A program made the translations under genes and the position numbers. The notes under the pieces were generated by a model. The model made no database searches and was not told the origin of the DNA. It saw nothing but the letters and a program-made list of their open reading frames with translations. Of a stretch of 51,691 nucleotides of DNA, positions 25,091 through 32,128 are shown in pieces (the first letter of the stretch is position 1; each line of letters starts with the position of its first letter). Source of the stretch: an uncultured Prevotellaceae bacterium (GTDB lineage Bacteria; Bacteroidota; Bacteroidia; Bacteroidales; Muribaculaceae); contig ONIL01000029.1 in NCBI GenBank assembly GCA_900317835.1, positions 1-51,691 of the forward strand, given 5' to 3'.

Positions 25091-25954
25091 TTAGCTATTA
25101 AAACTCTGTAAAATACCACTAATCCAAAACGTTACGCTCGTCAAAATGACTAAAGGAACGATTTCGACGGCGCAAAGGTACAAAATAAAATACACAATCG
25201 ATGACAAATTGCCATAAAAAATTCTGAATCCCTTATAAATAAATATTAAACGAGCTACTGAATAAAGTGCTATAGCAGTGGTTAATAGCAATTTGCCATG
25301 GGCCGGATAGAGCATCAACAGCACCAATACTGGCAACAGCACGAGGCCCAGAAATGCCTGCGTCGCCTTGAAGCCGTCAAGCCACAACTTGGACCCCACC
25401 TTGTCACTGAAGGTGTAGCCCAATACCTTATACACCAACCACTGCACTGCATAAAATCCCAATGCCAGCACGCAATAGACCCCGACATGCAAGAACACAT
25501 TGCTCTGTAACGAAGCCGCCATGGATGGCCGCAACAATTGCACAGCAAAGTAAATCAGAAAGCCCTCAATAATACATGTATTGGCAATCAGGGCCGCCAA
25601 AATCTTTGTCTCGTTGACGGTGTGGTCCTCGAAAAGATTCTCGCGACGTCTCGTCGAGAACATGTGGTGAAAAAAGTTCTCAATATACTTATAACCCGTG
25701 TGGTAACTCAAGGCTACCGACAGCAATCCCACGAGCAACAGCAGCATCGACGGCGTGTCGTGCAGCGGCGAATGCACAAACGGCTTCACAACACCGCCTG
25801 CAGGCACCTGCATCACCGTCAGCGTATCCAGCGAGCCCAAGGCCGAATCGCCCGCCTCAACACTGGGGAAACCATCCATGTACTGCGGTGCATAATACTG
25901 CTCCACAGTATCGGTGTGCAGGACGGTGTCGGCAGTATGGGCACTCACTGGCAT
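25091..25954 (-). CDS. DUF4271 domain membrane protein
   Basis: A 287-residue protein with an N-terminal soluble stretch (to about residue 65) and six to eight membrane segments. It matches the DUF4271 family that precedes the uroporphyrinogen-III synthase gene in Bacteroidota. Function unknown. It lies eight bases after the LOG gene and abuts hemD, so translation is likely coupled. Confidence 0.82.
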   Translation of the reverse strand: MPVSAHTADTVLHTDTVEQYYAPQYMDGFPSVEAGDSALGSLDTLTVMQVPAGGVVKPFVHSPLHDTPSMLLLLVGLLSVALSYHTGYKYIENFFHHMFSTRRRENLFEDHTVNETKILAALIANTCIIEGFLIYFAVQLLRPSMAASLQSNVFLHVGVYCVLALGFYAVQWLVYKVLGYTFSDKVGSKLWLDGFKATQAFLGLVLLPVLVLLMLYPAHGKLLLTTAIALYSVARLIFIYKGFRIFYGNLSSIVYFILYLCAVEIVPLVILTSVTFWISGILQSFNS

Positions 25955-25962
25955 GGTTTAAA

Positions 25963-26544
25963 TCAATATTTAGATTCGAATTCCACGGGATGAGTATCCT
26001 CAAGTAAGGCAACCACCTCGCTGGGAGTAGTCGCAACCCGCCACAACTGGTCATGTGAGGGCTTCATGAAACCCTCGTCGATAGCGTGACGCAACATCGC
26101 TAACAACGAGTCATAGTAACCCAGTGTGTTCAGGATGATGACCGGCATTTTAATCAGGCCCAGTTGACGCCATGTGAGCGTCTCGAGCAGTTCCTCGAGC
26201 GTGCCCACACCACCAGGCATTGCGACAACGGCATCGGCCATCTCGCTCATCATGTGCTTGCGTTGGTGCATGTCGGCAGTGATGATGACATCCTCCAACC
26301 GATTGTAGCACCACCCGTTATCGACCATGAACTTGGGTATGACACCGGTAACCTCGCCGCCAGCATCCATAGCCCCGTCAGTCACAGCACCCATCAGGCC
26401 GACAGCCCCGCCACCATTGACACAGCGCCAGCCATTCACAGCAAGCAACCGGCCCAACTCACGGGCAGCCGACAGATATTGATCGTCTATGCACGCACTC
26501 GAGGCGCAAAACACACAGACGTTTCCTCGCATTTCATTTTTCAT
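25963..26544 (-). CDS. LOG family protein (TIGR00730 Rossmann fold, nucleotide 5'-monophosphate phosphoribohydrolase)
   Basis: A 193-residue protein with the signature PGGVGTLEELLETLTWRQLG and an N-terminal VCVFCASSACIDDQY. LOG proteins split nucleoside 5'-monophosphates (cytokinin ribotides in plants, AMP and others in bacteria) into base and ribose 5-phosphate. It heads the operon with DUF4271, hemD, rnpA, yidD and tatD. The start may be 26544 or the ATG at 26532 (MRGNVCVFCASS), which better matches the family and leaves a short leader after the promoter. Confidence 0.88.
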   Translation of the reverse strand: MKNEMRGNVCVFCASSACIDDQYLSAARELGRLLAVNGWRCVNGGGAVGLMGAVTDGAMDAGGEVTGVIPKFMVDNGWCYNRLEDVIITADMHQRKHMMSEMADAVVAMPGGVGTLEELLETLTWRQLGLIKMPVIILNTLGYYDSLLAMLRHAIDEGFMKPSHDQLWRVATTPSEVVALLEDTHPVEFESKY

Positions 26545-26549
26545 GGCCG

Positions 26550-26557
26550 CAAAATTA
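26550..26557 (-). promoter_or_regulatory. Promoter -7 element of the LOG-hemD-tatD operon
   Basis: TAATTTTG followed by C on the minus strand, only five bases before the first ATG (26544), so translation probably begins at 26532 or on a nearly leaderless mRNA. Confidence 0.5.
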
Positions 26558-26603
26558 CTAAAAAAAGCGGCACACCCTGCTTTTTCAACAAGTAATTGCC
26601 CTT

Positions 26604-27626
26604 TTACAGCGCCTCTACCTCCTGCAGCACTGTAGTATTCAACTGGTCAATCTGAGACATGCTGATGGAATGCAGATAGATTTGGGTTGTCTTGGTGGAC
26701 GCGTGACCCATGCCGTAGCTGATGAGTTCCAAGGGCTGGTTCAGGCTGTCGGCGGCATGAGCCCATGAGTGGCGGGCTACATACATCGTGAGGTTGACGT
26801 CAAGTCCACATTGCGCTGCAACATTCTTGAGGGAGCGGTTCACCTTATTTTGGATACCTCGATACTGGTTGCGCTCCTTACCGTTTGCCGTGTGAATGAT
26901 CGGCAACAGGTAATTCGAACCCGACTCACTGTAGCGGTCAACTATCTCCTGCATGCATTTCTCCCACTTCACGGCAATGCTCTGCCCTGTCTTGTGGCGT
27001 CTGTAGTACAGGCATCCATTCCTGATATTATCGCGCTTGAGATATGCCATATCAACAAACGACATCCCGCGGGTGAAAAAGCTGAACATGAACATGTCGC
27101 GTGCAAATCGCTCATCCTGATTGGCTGGCTCAGCACGCTTAATGGCCTTAATAGTCTCAATGTCGAGGGCACGCTTATCAGTCTTTTCAATACCAGTGAA
27201 AACATGCTTGAACGGTTGCCTGTCGGTGAGGTGGAACTTATGAATTCCCCTGTTATAGCAAGAACGCAACACACGCATGTTAAACGAGATCGTGTTGAGA
27301 GACAAGTTGCGGGATTGGAGATAGGTCTCAAAGTGCTTAATCACATCGGCGGTCACATCATCAAAGGCAAGATCAGCTTCTTCACGATATTGCTTGAATT
27401 GATGCAGGACAGACTTGTGAATCTCAGCAGACCTAGGTCGATTAATGGACAAAAAACGCTGGATTTCATCCTGGATAAATGAGATAAACGACTCCTGCCA
27501 GCGAAGCGGTATTACAGGAGCGTCATCGGGTTCGTTATTGACGGTGCAACCATTGATTTTTAGTACAAATTCATGATTGGACACGTCTATGCCATTGATT
27601 TTCAAATCTAATACAATTCTAGACAT
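26604..27626 (-). CDS. Tyrosine site-specific recombinase, candidate DNA invertase
   Basis: A 340-residue tyrosine recombinase. Residues about 45-140 form the SAM-like core-binding domain; the catalytic domain follows with Arg186 (FFTRGMSFVDMAYL), Lys212 (RRHKTGQ), Arg285 in MYVARHSWAH (Tyr282 where many family members have His, as usual in Bacteroidales), His308 (GMGHASTKTT) and the nucleophile Tyr317 (QIYLHS). No tRNA, excisionase or mobile cargo adjoins it, so it is not obviously an integrase. It lies 3.6 kb from a pair of inverted crossover-like sites (31238-31939). Related Bacteroides enzymes of this type invert promoters of surface-protein genes. That it acts on these sites is inference. 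Confidence 0.9.
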   Translation of the reverse strand: MSRIVLDLKINGIDVSNHEFVLKINGCTVNNEPDDAPVIPLRWQESFISFIQDEIQRFLSINRPRSAEIHKSVLHQFKQYREEADLAFDDVTADVIKHFETYLQSRNLSLNTISFNMRVLRSCYNRGIHKFHLTDRQPFKHVFTGIEKTDKRALDIETIKAIKRAEPANQDERFARDMFMFSFFTRGMSFVDMAYLKRDNIRNGCLYYRRHKTGQSIAVKWEKCMQEIVDRYSESGSNYLLPIIHTANGKERNQYRGIQNKVNRSLKNVAAQCGLDVNLTMYVARHSWAHAADSLNQPLELISYGMGHASTKTTQIYLHSISMSQIDQLNTTVLQEVEAL

Positions 27627-27790
27627 AACACTTATACATTAGATAACGGTGTTATTATAAGCAAGTTTAATGACTATTTCAATCATGTCATTACACCTAT
27701 AATAACGTATTTTTTGTTAAATATTGCCCACTTGAAGCAATAAAAATTAACACAGCGACAGTCTAGCCACCACGGCTTAACTCATCAACT

Positions 27791-27828
27791 AAAAAAGGGG
27801 GCATGTCAAAACATTGACATCCCCCCTT
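27791..27828 (-). terminator. Terminator of the small lipoprotein gene
   Basis: A 14-bp stem with one mismatch (27795-27808 with 27815-27828) followed on the minus strand by six T. Confidence 0.8.
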
Positions 27829-27874
27829 ATTTTATGGCATGGAAAAATTTATCATCCTAACTTCGATAATCAAT

Positions 27875-28216
27875 TCAGCGGCGCTCCAGATTAATAGCCG
27901 GATGGCCTTCTTTCATATCTTCGAGCCGACGATAAAGTTTGCCGTGACTCATGTAGAAATAGGTGGTATCACCATTATACTCAATTGTCACAAATGAAGT
28001 GTCATTGTTGGCTCCATCATGCCAATAGGTTTCATTGATCTTGTCCTGACCGTCAAACTGGATAGTGGCGGTGTGGTCCTCGCGCAACTCAAACTCGTTG
28101 CCGAACTCATCAACATATTTTCCCGTTACAGGTCCCTCGGCGGCACTCTTGCCACATGAGATGACCACAACAGCAAGGCCAGCGATCATTAATGTCTGAA
28201 AAAATCTTTTTGCCAT
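27875..28216 (-). CDS. Small lipoprotein of unknown function
   Basis: A 113-residue lipoprotein starting MAKRFFQTLMIAGLAVVVISC (lipobox VISC), then GKSAAEGPVTGKYVDEFGNE and a beta-rich core TATIQFDGQDKINETYWHDG. The open frame extends 21 codons upstream but through the terminator hairpin of the neighbouring gene, so the internal ATG at 28216 is preferred. It sits between the recombinase and the large surface lipoprotein. No separate promoter is visible, so it may depend on read-through from the phase-variable gene upstream. Confidence 0.65.
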   Translation of the reverse strand: MAKRFFQTLMIAGLAVVVISCGKSAAEGPVTGKYVDEFGNEFELREDHTATIQFDGQDKINETYWHDGANNDTSFVTIEYNGDTTYFYMSHGKLYRRLEDMKEGHPAINLERR

Positions 28217-28230
28217 TTGGTCTTTGGAAT

Positions 28231-28282
28231 AAAAAGGATTAGCACCGCACACATCTTGATGTGAGAGCGACGGTGCCAATCC
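28231..28282 (-). terminator. Terminator of the large surface lipoprotein gene
   Basis: Outer stem 28236-28247 with 28271-28282 (one mismatch) and an inner CACATC/GATGTG stem, followed on the minus strand by CTTTTTATT. Confidence 0.7.
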
Positions 28283-28327
28283 AAAAAAGAACTATTGTGC
28301 TATAATGCTATGAAAAAACTGTTTGGT

Positions 28328-31168
28328 TTAGTTTCTCTTTGCACCAGCGGGAGTGATGGTCTTGGTTACAGGGATCGTGATCTTATCGGTCCAGAATGTA
28401 CCCCAACCATAGTTAACCTTAACCTTAACAAAGATATTGAAGTCCTTGTTGACAACAGTACCGTTGTTCTTGTAGGTAATCAGGTCGTAGGGAGAACCAG
28501 CAACCTGGTTGAGCTCGATGGTCGAGGGAACGGGCTTCTCGGCAGTTGAGCCATTAACCTCAAGGTCACAGGTGGCGTTAGCCAGGTCGGCCTCGAAGGA
28601 GAACGGACCATAGTATCCCCAGTAGTTAGGATACTGCGAGAAGTAGCGGGTGCGCCAGTCGTGCAGCACAACCAACTTATCCATTGAGATGTAAGAGCCC
28701 TTCTCACCGAAGTCCACACCGTCGATGAAGCCTTCGCTAGCCAGCGTCTCGGCCTCGATAGGACGGATGTACTTAGCAACATAGTGGTCCTCACCATTGA
28801 AGGTGATGTTCACGGTCTTGGTGTTTGCGCCACCCTTGTTACCGCAGATGTAACCAATAGCCTGGATGTAAACCATGAGATTCTTGGTGTTGAGCATCTC
28901 CTTAGCGATATCGCTCTGCTTGTTCAGGACAATGTGGTTAGCCACGGGCGAATCATTGTTGATGATCGTAGCGATGAGCTCGTTGCCAACATACATCTGG
29001 AGACCATTGCTGGAAATGGTAACGGTCCTGCCGGCAATGCTCTTGTTGTTCATGTGGCTCTTGCAGAAGAAGTACTCAATCTGAGTGATCTTGCTGTCAA
29101 CCTCGATAACGCCCAGATTATTAGTAACGAACGGTGAGTTCAGGTCGTTATCATAAACGCAGTGGTTAGGATTGTTGTCATTGGTTGACTGCGGAACTGC
29201 AACGTTGAAGCGTGCATAGGTCTTAGCAGCATCCCAGTAGTTGCTGATGTACTGAGCGGTAGTCACGTCATAGGACTTCTGAACGGGCTTGATAGTAGCC
29301 TTGAGAACGATCTCAAAGTAGTGCTTGCGATCGCTGGTGTAGTAACGGAACTTGTTGGTAACGGTCTGGCCAGCCAGGTTCCACAGGTCATCGTTCGAGA
29401 TGGTCCACTCGAGCACGTTGGTACCCTCCTCAGTGATACCAGGACCCTCGGCAACGGTACCGACGTCGGTGGGATCAACATAGTCAACGGGGATGGGATA
29501 GAATGAATGGAACTCATCCTTGCTGTAGCCATAAGGAGCGAGAATGTAAAGACTCATGGTCTTGTAGTCATAACCACGAACGCCATTCTTGCCGCACTCA
29601 AATGCGAAGTCGTCAACGGTGATGGTCACTTGAGGATCGTCAATCAGGACACCCTTGCGGGCAATCTTAATCTTAATGTAGGCCACCTTCACAACCTTGT
29701 TGCCGTGCATGAGCAGTACGCGAACGATGGGTGTGCGGTCGATTGCAGACGTGCTGTATTTATCCTTAACCTTGAGGATGGTGTGGTTGTCGTTAACCCA
29801 CTCAACATACTCGGCCTGATCGGTTCCATTGGGGTCACCAACGGTATAGCCGTTCACGAGTTCATACTTGAATTCCATGCCCAGAGCCTGGAGGTCAGCA
29901 ATCTTGTGCGGGCTGAGGAGCTCATGAGCCTCAACATACTTCTCAACGTCGAAAGTCTCATCATAGAGCATCACCAGGTCACAGGTATTGTTGCTCTCAT
30001 CTTTCTCGATAACGGTGTGGTCGTTGATACCAGCCTCGTTGTCGAGCTGAGCCAGGAAGCGACGATAGTGGTAGTCAGTGCCACGGGCAAAGCGATCCTT
30101 GTCGGCAATGCGCAGGTCAACCATGTTCTTCTTGATCACGGTTGCATAGTCACTGGTCACGTTCTCGCCATTCTCCTTGGTGGTCTGCAGGGCAACTACC
30201 GAGATCTTCTCATTGGTAGCGGGCTTGCCAGTCACGTTAACCTCGACCTTGAGGATACCGTCCTTGAAGTCAGCAAACTTAGCGGTAACATTGAAGTCGT
30301 TGCTAGCGGGAGCACGACGGGTTACCATAAAGTCATCGTTGGCTTGAACGACAAAGGTCAAGTTCTTCAGGTCCTCAACGTTGGCGTTGGTGGGGTTAAC
30401 ATGATAGTAAGCATACACCTTGGGTGAGATGAAGATGCTGTCACCGGCCTCGTTATACTTCTCTGAACTGGGCTTATCCTTGTTGCTGACAGTCAGCGCA
30501 CGATAGCCGTAAGAGGCAACGCGGATAGCGGGAACACCATCAACATACAGCTCAGGCTTGAAGACAAAACCACGCAGCGCATTGCTCAAGGCAACGGTAA
30601 CATCGGTATAACCCTCGCCCATCATCACATTGTAGAGCTTGAGGTCACTACCGTCCATCACTGCAGTGATCATGTTGCTGGACGCAGCCTTCCAGGAGAT
30701 GGTCGTGTGCTCCTTGAGAGTGCCGTCACCATTGTAGATGTCCCAGCAACCAGTCTCGGTATTGGGCACATAATAAACACCATTGGTACCATTGGTACCA
30801 TCGGTGCCGTTGATACCGTTTGCACCATCCTTACCAATAGCATAGAACTCGGTCTTCTTGCCGTCCTGATACCAGTAACCATCATCACCGATGGTCCATA
30901 CTACTGCATCTGTACCATTGGTAATGGTGTAAGTGTTACCGTTACTCATCACAACCTCGATGCCATTGGCAACCTTTCTCACTTCCTTGATTACGCTACC
31001 GTCGGTAATCAGATTGTTGAGCTGGTCAATAGCCTTGGCGTTCTTGTCAATCTGCTCTTGCAAGCGTTCGATGTCGTCATCATAGTCCTTGCAAGATGTA
31101 AACATGCTTGTGGCCCCTGCAAAAAGCAAAAGACCCGCAAACAATGAGCTCAAAAAACGTTTACGCAT
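28328..31168 (-). CDS. Large surface lipoprotein with coiled-coil and collagen-like stretch, probably phase variable
   Basis: A 946-residue lipoprotein. The signal peptide ends at Cys26 (SMFTSC), followed by KDYDDDIERL, an acidic export-type sequence that places Bacteroidales lipoproteins on the cell surface. Residues 30-56 form a short coiled coil of the PL29 N-terminal/DUF4988 type; residues 112-130 are seven Gly-X-Y triplets (GKDGANGINGTDGTNGTNG). The remaining 800 residues are beta-rich repeats without enzyme motifs. The organisation recalls the phase-variable S-layer lipoprotein BT1927 of B. thetaiotaomicron, but homology was not tested. Its promoter lies inside the invertible segment immediately upstream, currently facing this gene. 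Confidence 0.8.
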   Translation of the reverse strand: MRKRFLSSLFAGLLLFAGATSMFTSCKDYDDDIERLQEQIDKNAKAIDQLNNLITDGSVIKEVRKVANGIEVVMSNGNTYTITNGTDAVVWTIGDDGYWYQDGKKTEFYAIGKDGANGINGTDGTNGTNGVYYVPNTETGCWDIYNGDGTLKEHTTISWKAASSNMITAVMDGSDLKLYNVMMGEGYTDVTVALSNALRGFVFKPELYVDGVPAIRVASYGYRALTVSNKDKPSSEKYNEAGDSIFISPKVYAYYHVNPTNANVEDLKNLTFVVQANDDFMVTRRAPASNDFNVTAKFADFKDGILKVEVNVTGKPATNEKISVVALQTTKENGENVTSDYATVIKKNMVDLRIADKDRFARGTDYHYRRFLAQLDNEAGINDHTVIEKDESNNTCDLVMLYDETFDVEKYVEAHELLSPHKIADLQALGMEFKYELVNGYTVGDPNGTDQAEYVEWVNDNHTILKVKDKYSTSAIDRTPIVRVLLMHGNKVVKVAYIKIKIARKGVLIDDPQVTITVDDFAFECGKNGVRGYDYKTMSLYILAPYGYSKDEFHSFYPIPVDYVDPTDVGTVAEGPGITEEGTNVLEWTISNDDLWNLAGQTVTNKFRYYTSDRKHYFEIVLKATIKPVQKSYDVTTAQYISNYWDAAKTYARFNVAVPQSTNDNNPNHCVYDNDLNSPFVTNNLGVIEVDSKITQIEYFFCKSHMNNKSIAGRTVTISSNGLQMYVGNELIATIINNDSPVANHIVLNKQSDIAKEMLNTKNLMVYIQAIGYICGNKGGANTKTVNITFNGEDHYVAKYIRPIEAETLASEGFIDGVDFGEKGSYISMDKLVVLHDWRTRYFSQYPNYWGYYGPFSFEADLANATCDLEVNGSTAEKPVPSTIELNQVAGSPYDLITYKNNGTVVNKDFNIFVKVKVNYGWGTFWTDKITIPVTKTITPAGAKRN

Positions 31169-31237
31169 AATTGAATAAAATTTAAAAGTTAGTTAATATA
31201 CATTATTAATTAATAGTAATAGTCTTATACGTGTTTT

Positions 31238-31262
31238 TGTAACTCTTGCGGAGAGTTACAAA
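31238..31262. repeat. Left inverted repeat (IR1) of invertible segment
   Basis: 25 bases whose exact reverse complement occurs at 31915-31939. The site is TGTAACTCT, spacer TGCGG, AGAGTTACA, then AA: two perfect 9-bp inverted arms around an asymmetric 5-bp spacer, the layout of a recombinase crossover site. In the lipoprotein mRNA it would form a hairpin in the leader. Confidence 0.9.
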
Positions 31263-31269
31263 TTGCGTG

Positions 31270-31301
31270 CAAATGTACATATAATAAAATTAACAAGCAA
31301 A
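31270..31301 (-). promoter_or_regulatory. Invertible promoter reading into the large surface lipoprotein gene
   Basis: On the minus strand TTTG (31298-31301), exactly 20 bases, TACATTTG (31270-31277) followed by C: a full match to the Bacteroidota consensus. The -7 element ends eight bases from the left inverted repeat, so the transcript begins at or next to the repeat and the leader is about 95 bases. Confidence 0.8.
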
Positions 31302-31368
31302 TAAAAAAGCCAAATTTTGAAAATATAGATAAAAATTCGAAACTTCATTTTATTATGCTTTTTACATG

Positions 31369-31785
31369 TTATGAATTTGATCGACCAATGACATTCCCTT
31401 TCACATAGACTCGAATGAACTGATAGGGACAAGCATTGGTTTTGAGCACAGCTGCCTGGCTGAATTGTCCAAGATTAAGATGTGGATCGTAGGTAACAGT
31501 CATCGTCAGCGTGTCACCCGGCTGCACGACATCTTGTGAATAGGTCACCTGAGTGCAGGGACACGTCGTTGATCCTGTGAGAATTAACAGCGGAATGTCG
31601 CCCTCGCTTTTAATGGCAAAAGTGCACTTTGCCGCTCCTGCGTCTTGCTCGATATCTCCAAAATCAAAAACCGCTTCACCGATAATCTCATATCTGGCAC
31701 ATGAGTCAGCAGTGTAATGACCATCATCGGCCATCACACTGCACCATGTAGTAAATAAGATGACGATAAAACAGATAAATCTCAT
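31369..31785 (-). CDS. DUF1573 domain exported protein inside the invertible segment
   Basis: A 138-residue protein with a signal peptide (MRFICFIVILFTTWCSVMA). The body is a single DUF1573 domain: FDFGDIEQDAGAAKCTFAIK, PLLILTGSTTCPCTQVTYSQ, QPGDTLTMTVTYDPHLNLGQ, AVLKTNACPYQFIRVYVKGN. DUF1573 is an immunoglobulin-like (ASH-related) fold common in secreted Bacteroidota proteins; its role is unknown. It lies wholly between the inverted repeats, so inversion would turn the whole gene round. No terminator separates it from the outward promoter, so in the present orientation it could be co-transcribed with the surface lipoprotein. Confidence 0.85.
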   Translation of the reverse strand: MRFICFIVILFTTWCSVMADDGHYTADSCARYEIIGEAVFDFGDIEQDAGAAKCTFAIKSEGDIPLLILTGSTTCPCTQVTYSQDVVQPGDTLTMTVTYDPHLNLGQFSQAAVLKTNACPYQFIRVYVKGNVIGRSNS

Positions 31786-31819
31786 AAAATTATGATTCGC
31801 TATTGTGCTTAGTTTAGTG

Positions 31820-31827
31820 CAAAATTA
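31820..31827 (-). promoter_or_regulatory. Promoter -7 element of the DUF1573 gene
   Basis: TAATTTTG followed by C on the minus strand, 34 bases before the start at 31785; no good -33 element. It is inside the invertible segment and would turn with its gene. Confidence 0.5.
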
Positions 31828-31914
31828 ATAAAAATAATGAATTGATTAGCGTACCTTTTTCATATTCAAGAACGGCATAATCATGTAAACTTCTGATAAT
31901 TAATCAAATACCGT

Positions 31915-31939
31915 TTTGTAACTCTCCGCAAGAGTTACA
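31915..31939. repeat. Right inverted repeat (IR2) of invertible segment
   Basis: Exact reverse complement of 31238-31262, with the spacer reading CCGCA between arms TGTAACTCT and AGAGTTACA. The spacer orientation is what makes recombination between the two sites an inversion and not a deletion. Confidence 0.9.
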
Positions 31940-32090
31940 TTTTTTATAATCATTTAACGATAGTATCGATTTTTTAACGCTTTTTCTTCACGTATTATTT
32001 TCCCAAAAAAGCATCATTTATACGCTTTAGTGGCTCACTGATCCTGTGAAAAACGTCATGGTCATCAATGCTCGTTGCAGAAATTAATTG

Positions 32091-32098
32091 TAATTTTG
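32091..32098 (+). promoter_or_regulatory. Promoter -7 element of the DUF554 gene
   Basis: TAATTTTG, 30 bases before the ATG at 32129, outside the invertible segment; no clear -33 element. The rest of 31940-32090 is AT-rich with no gene. Confidence 0.5.
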
Positions 32099-32128
32099 TG
32101 ACTTGAATTTTTAATATTGATCCTGAAC

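Larger units (their letters stand above)
31238..31939. mobile_element. Candidate invertible DNA segment (phase switch) with promoter and DUF1573 gene
   Basis: A 702-base segment bounded by perfect 25-bp inverted repeats. It holds an outward-facing consensus promoter just inside the left repeat, and a complete DUF1573 gene with its own promoter. In this orientation the outward promoter drives the large lipoprotein gene; after inversion its -7 element would lie near 31900-31907 and point rightward at the DUF554-pldA genes. The linked tyrosine recombinase is the obvious candidate enzyme. Confidence 0.8.

Noticed and set aside
26604-27626. Reading the recombinase as the integrase of a mobile element
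   Set aside because: No tRNA or other duplicated attachment site, no mobilisation, relaxase or phage genes nearby, and the neighbours are lipoproteins and housekeeping genes.
29507-30427. A 306-codon open frame on the plus strand opposite the large lipoprotein
   Set aside because: Antisense shadow; the minus-strand lipoprotein has a signal peptide, promoter and terminator, and the plus frame crosses it without any recognisable family.
31238-31262. Reading the inverted-repeat site as a simple transcription terminator
   Set aside because: It lies between a consensus promoter and the gene it drives, lacks a following T run on the minus strand, and an exact reverse copy exists at 31915-31939.
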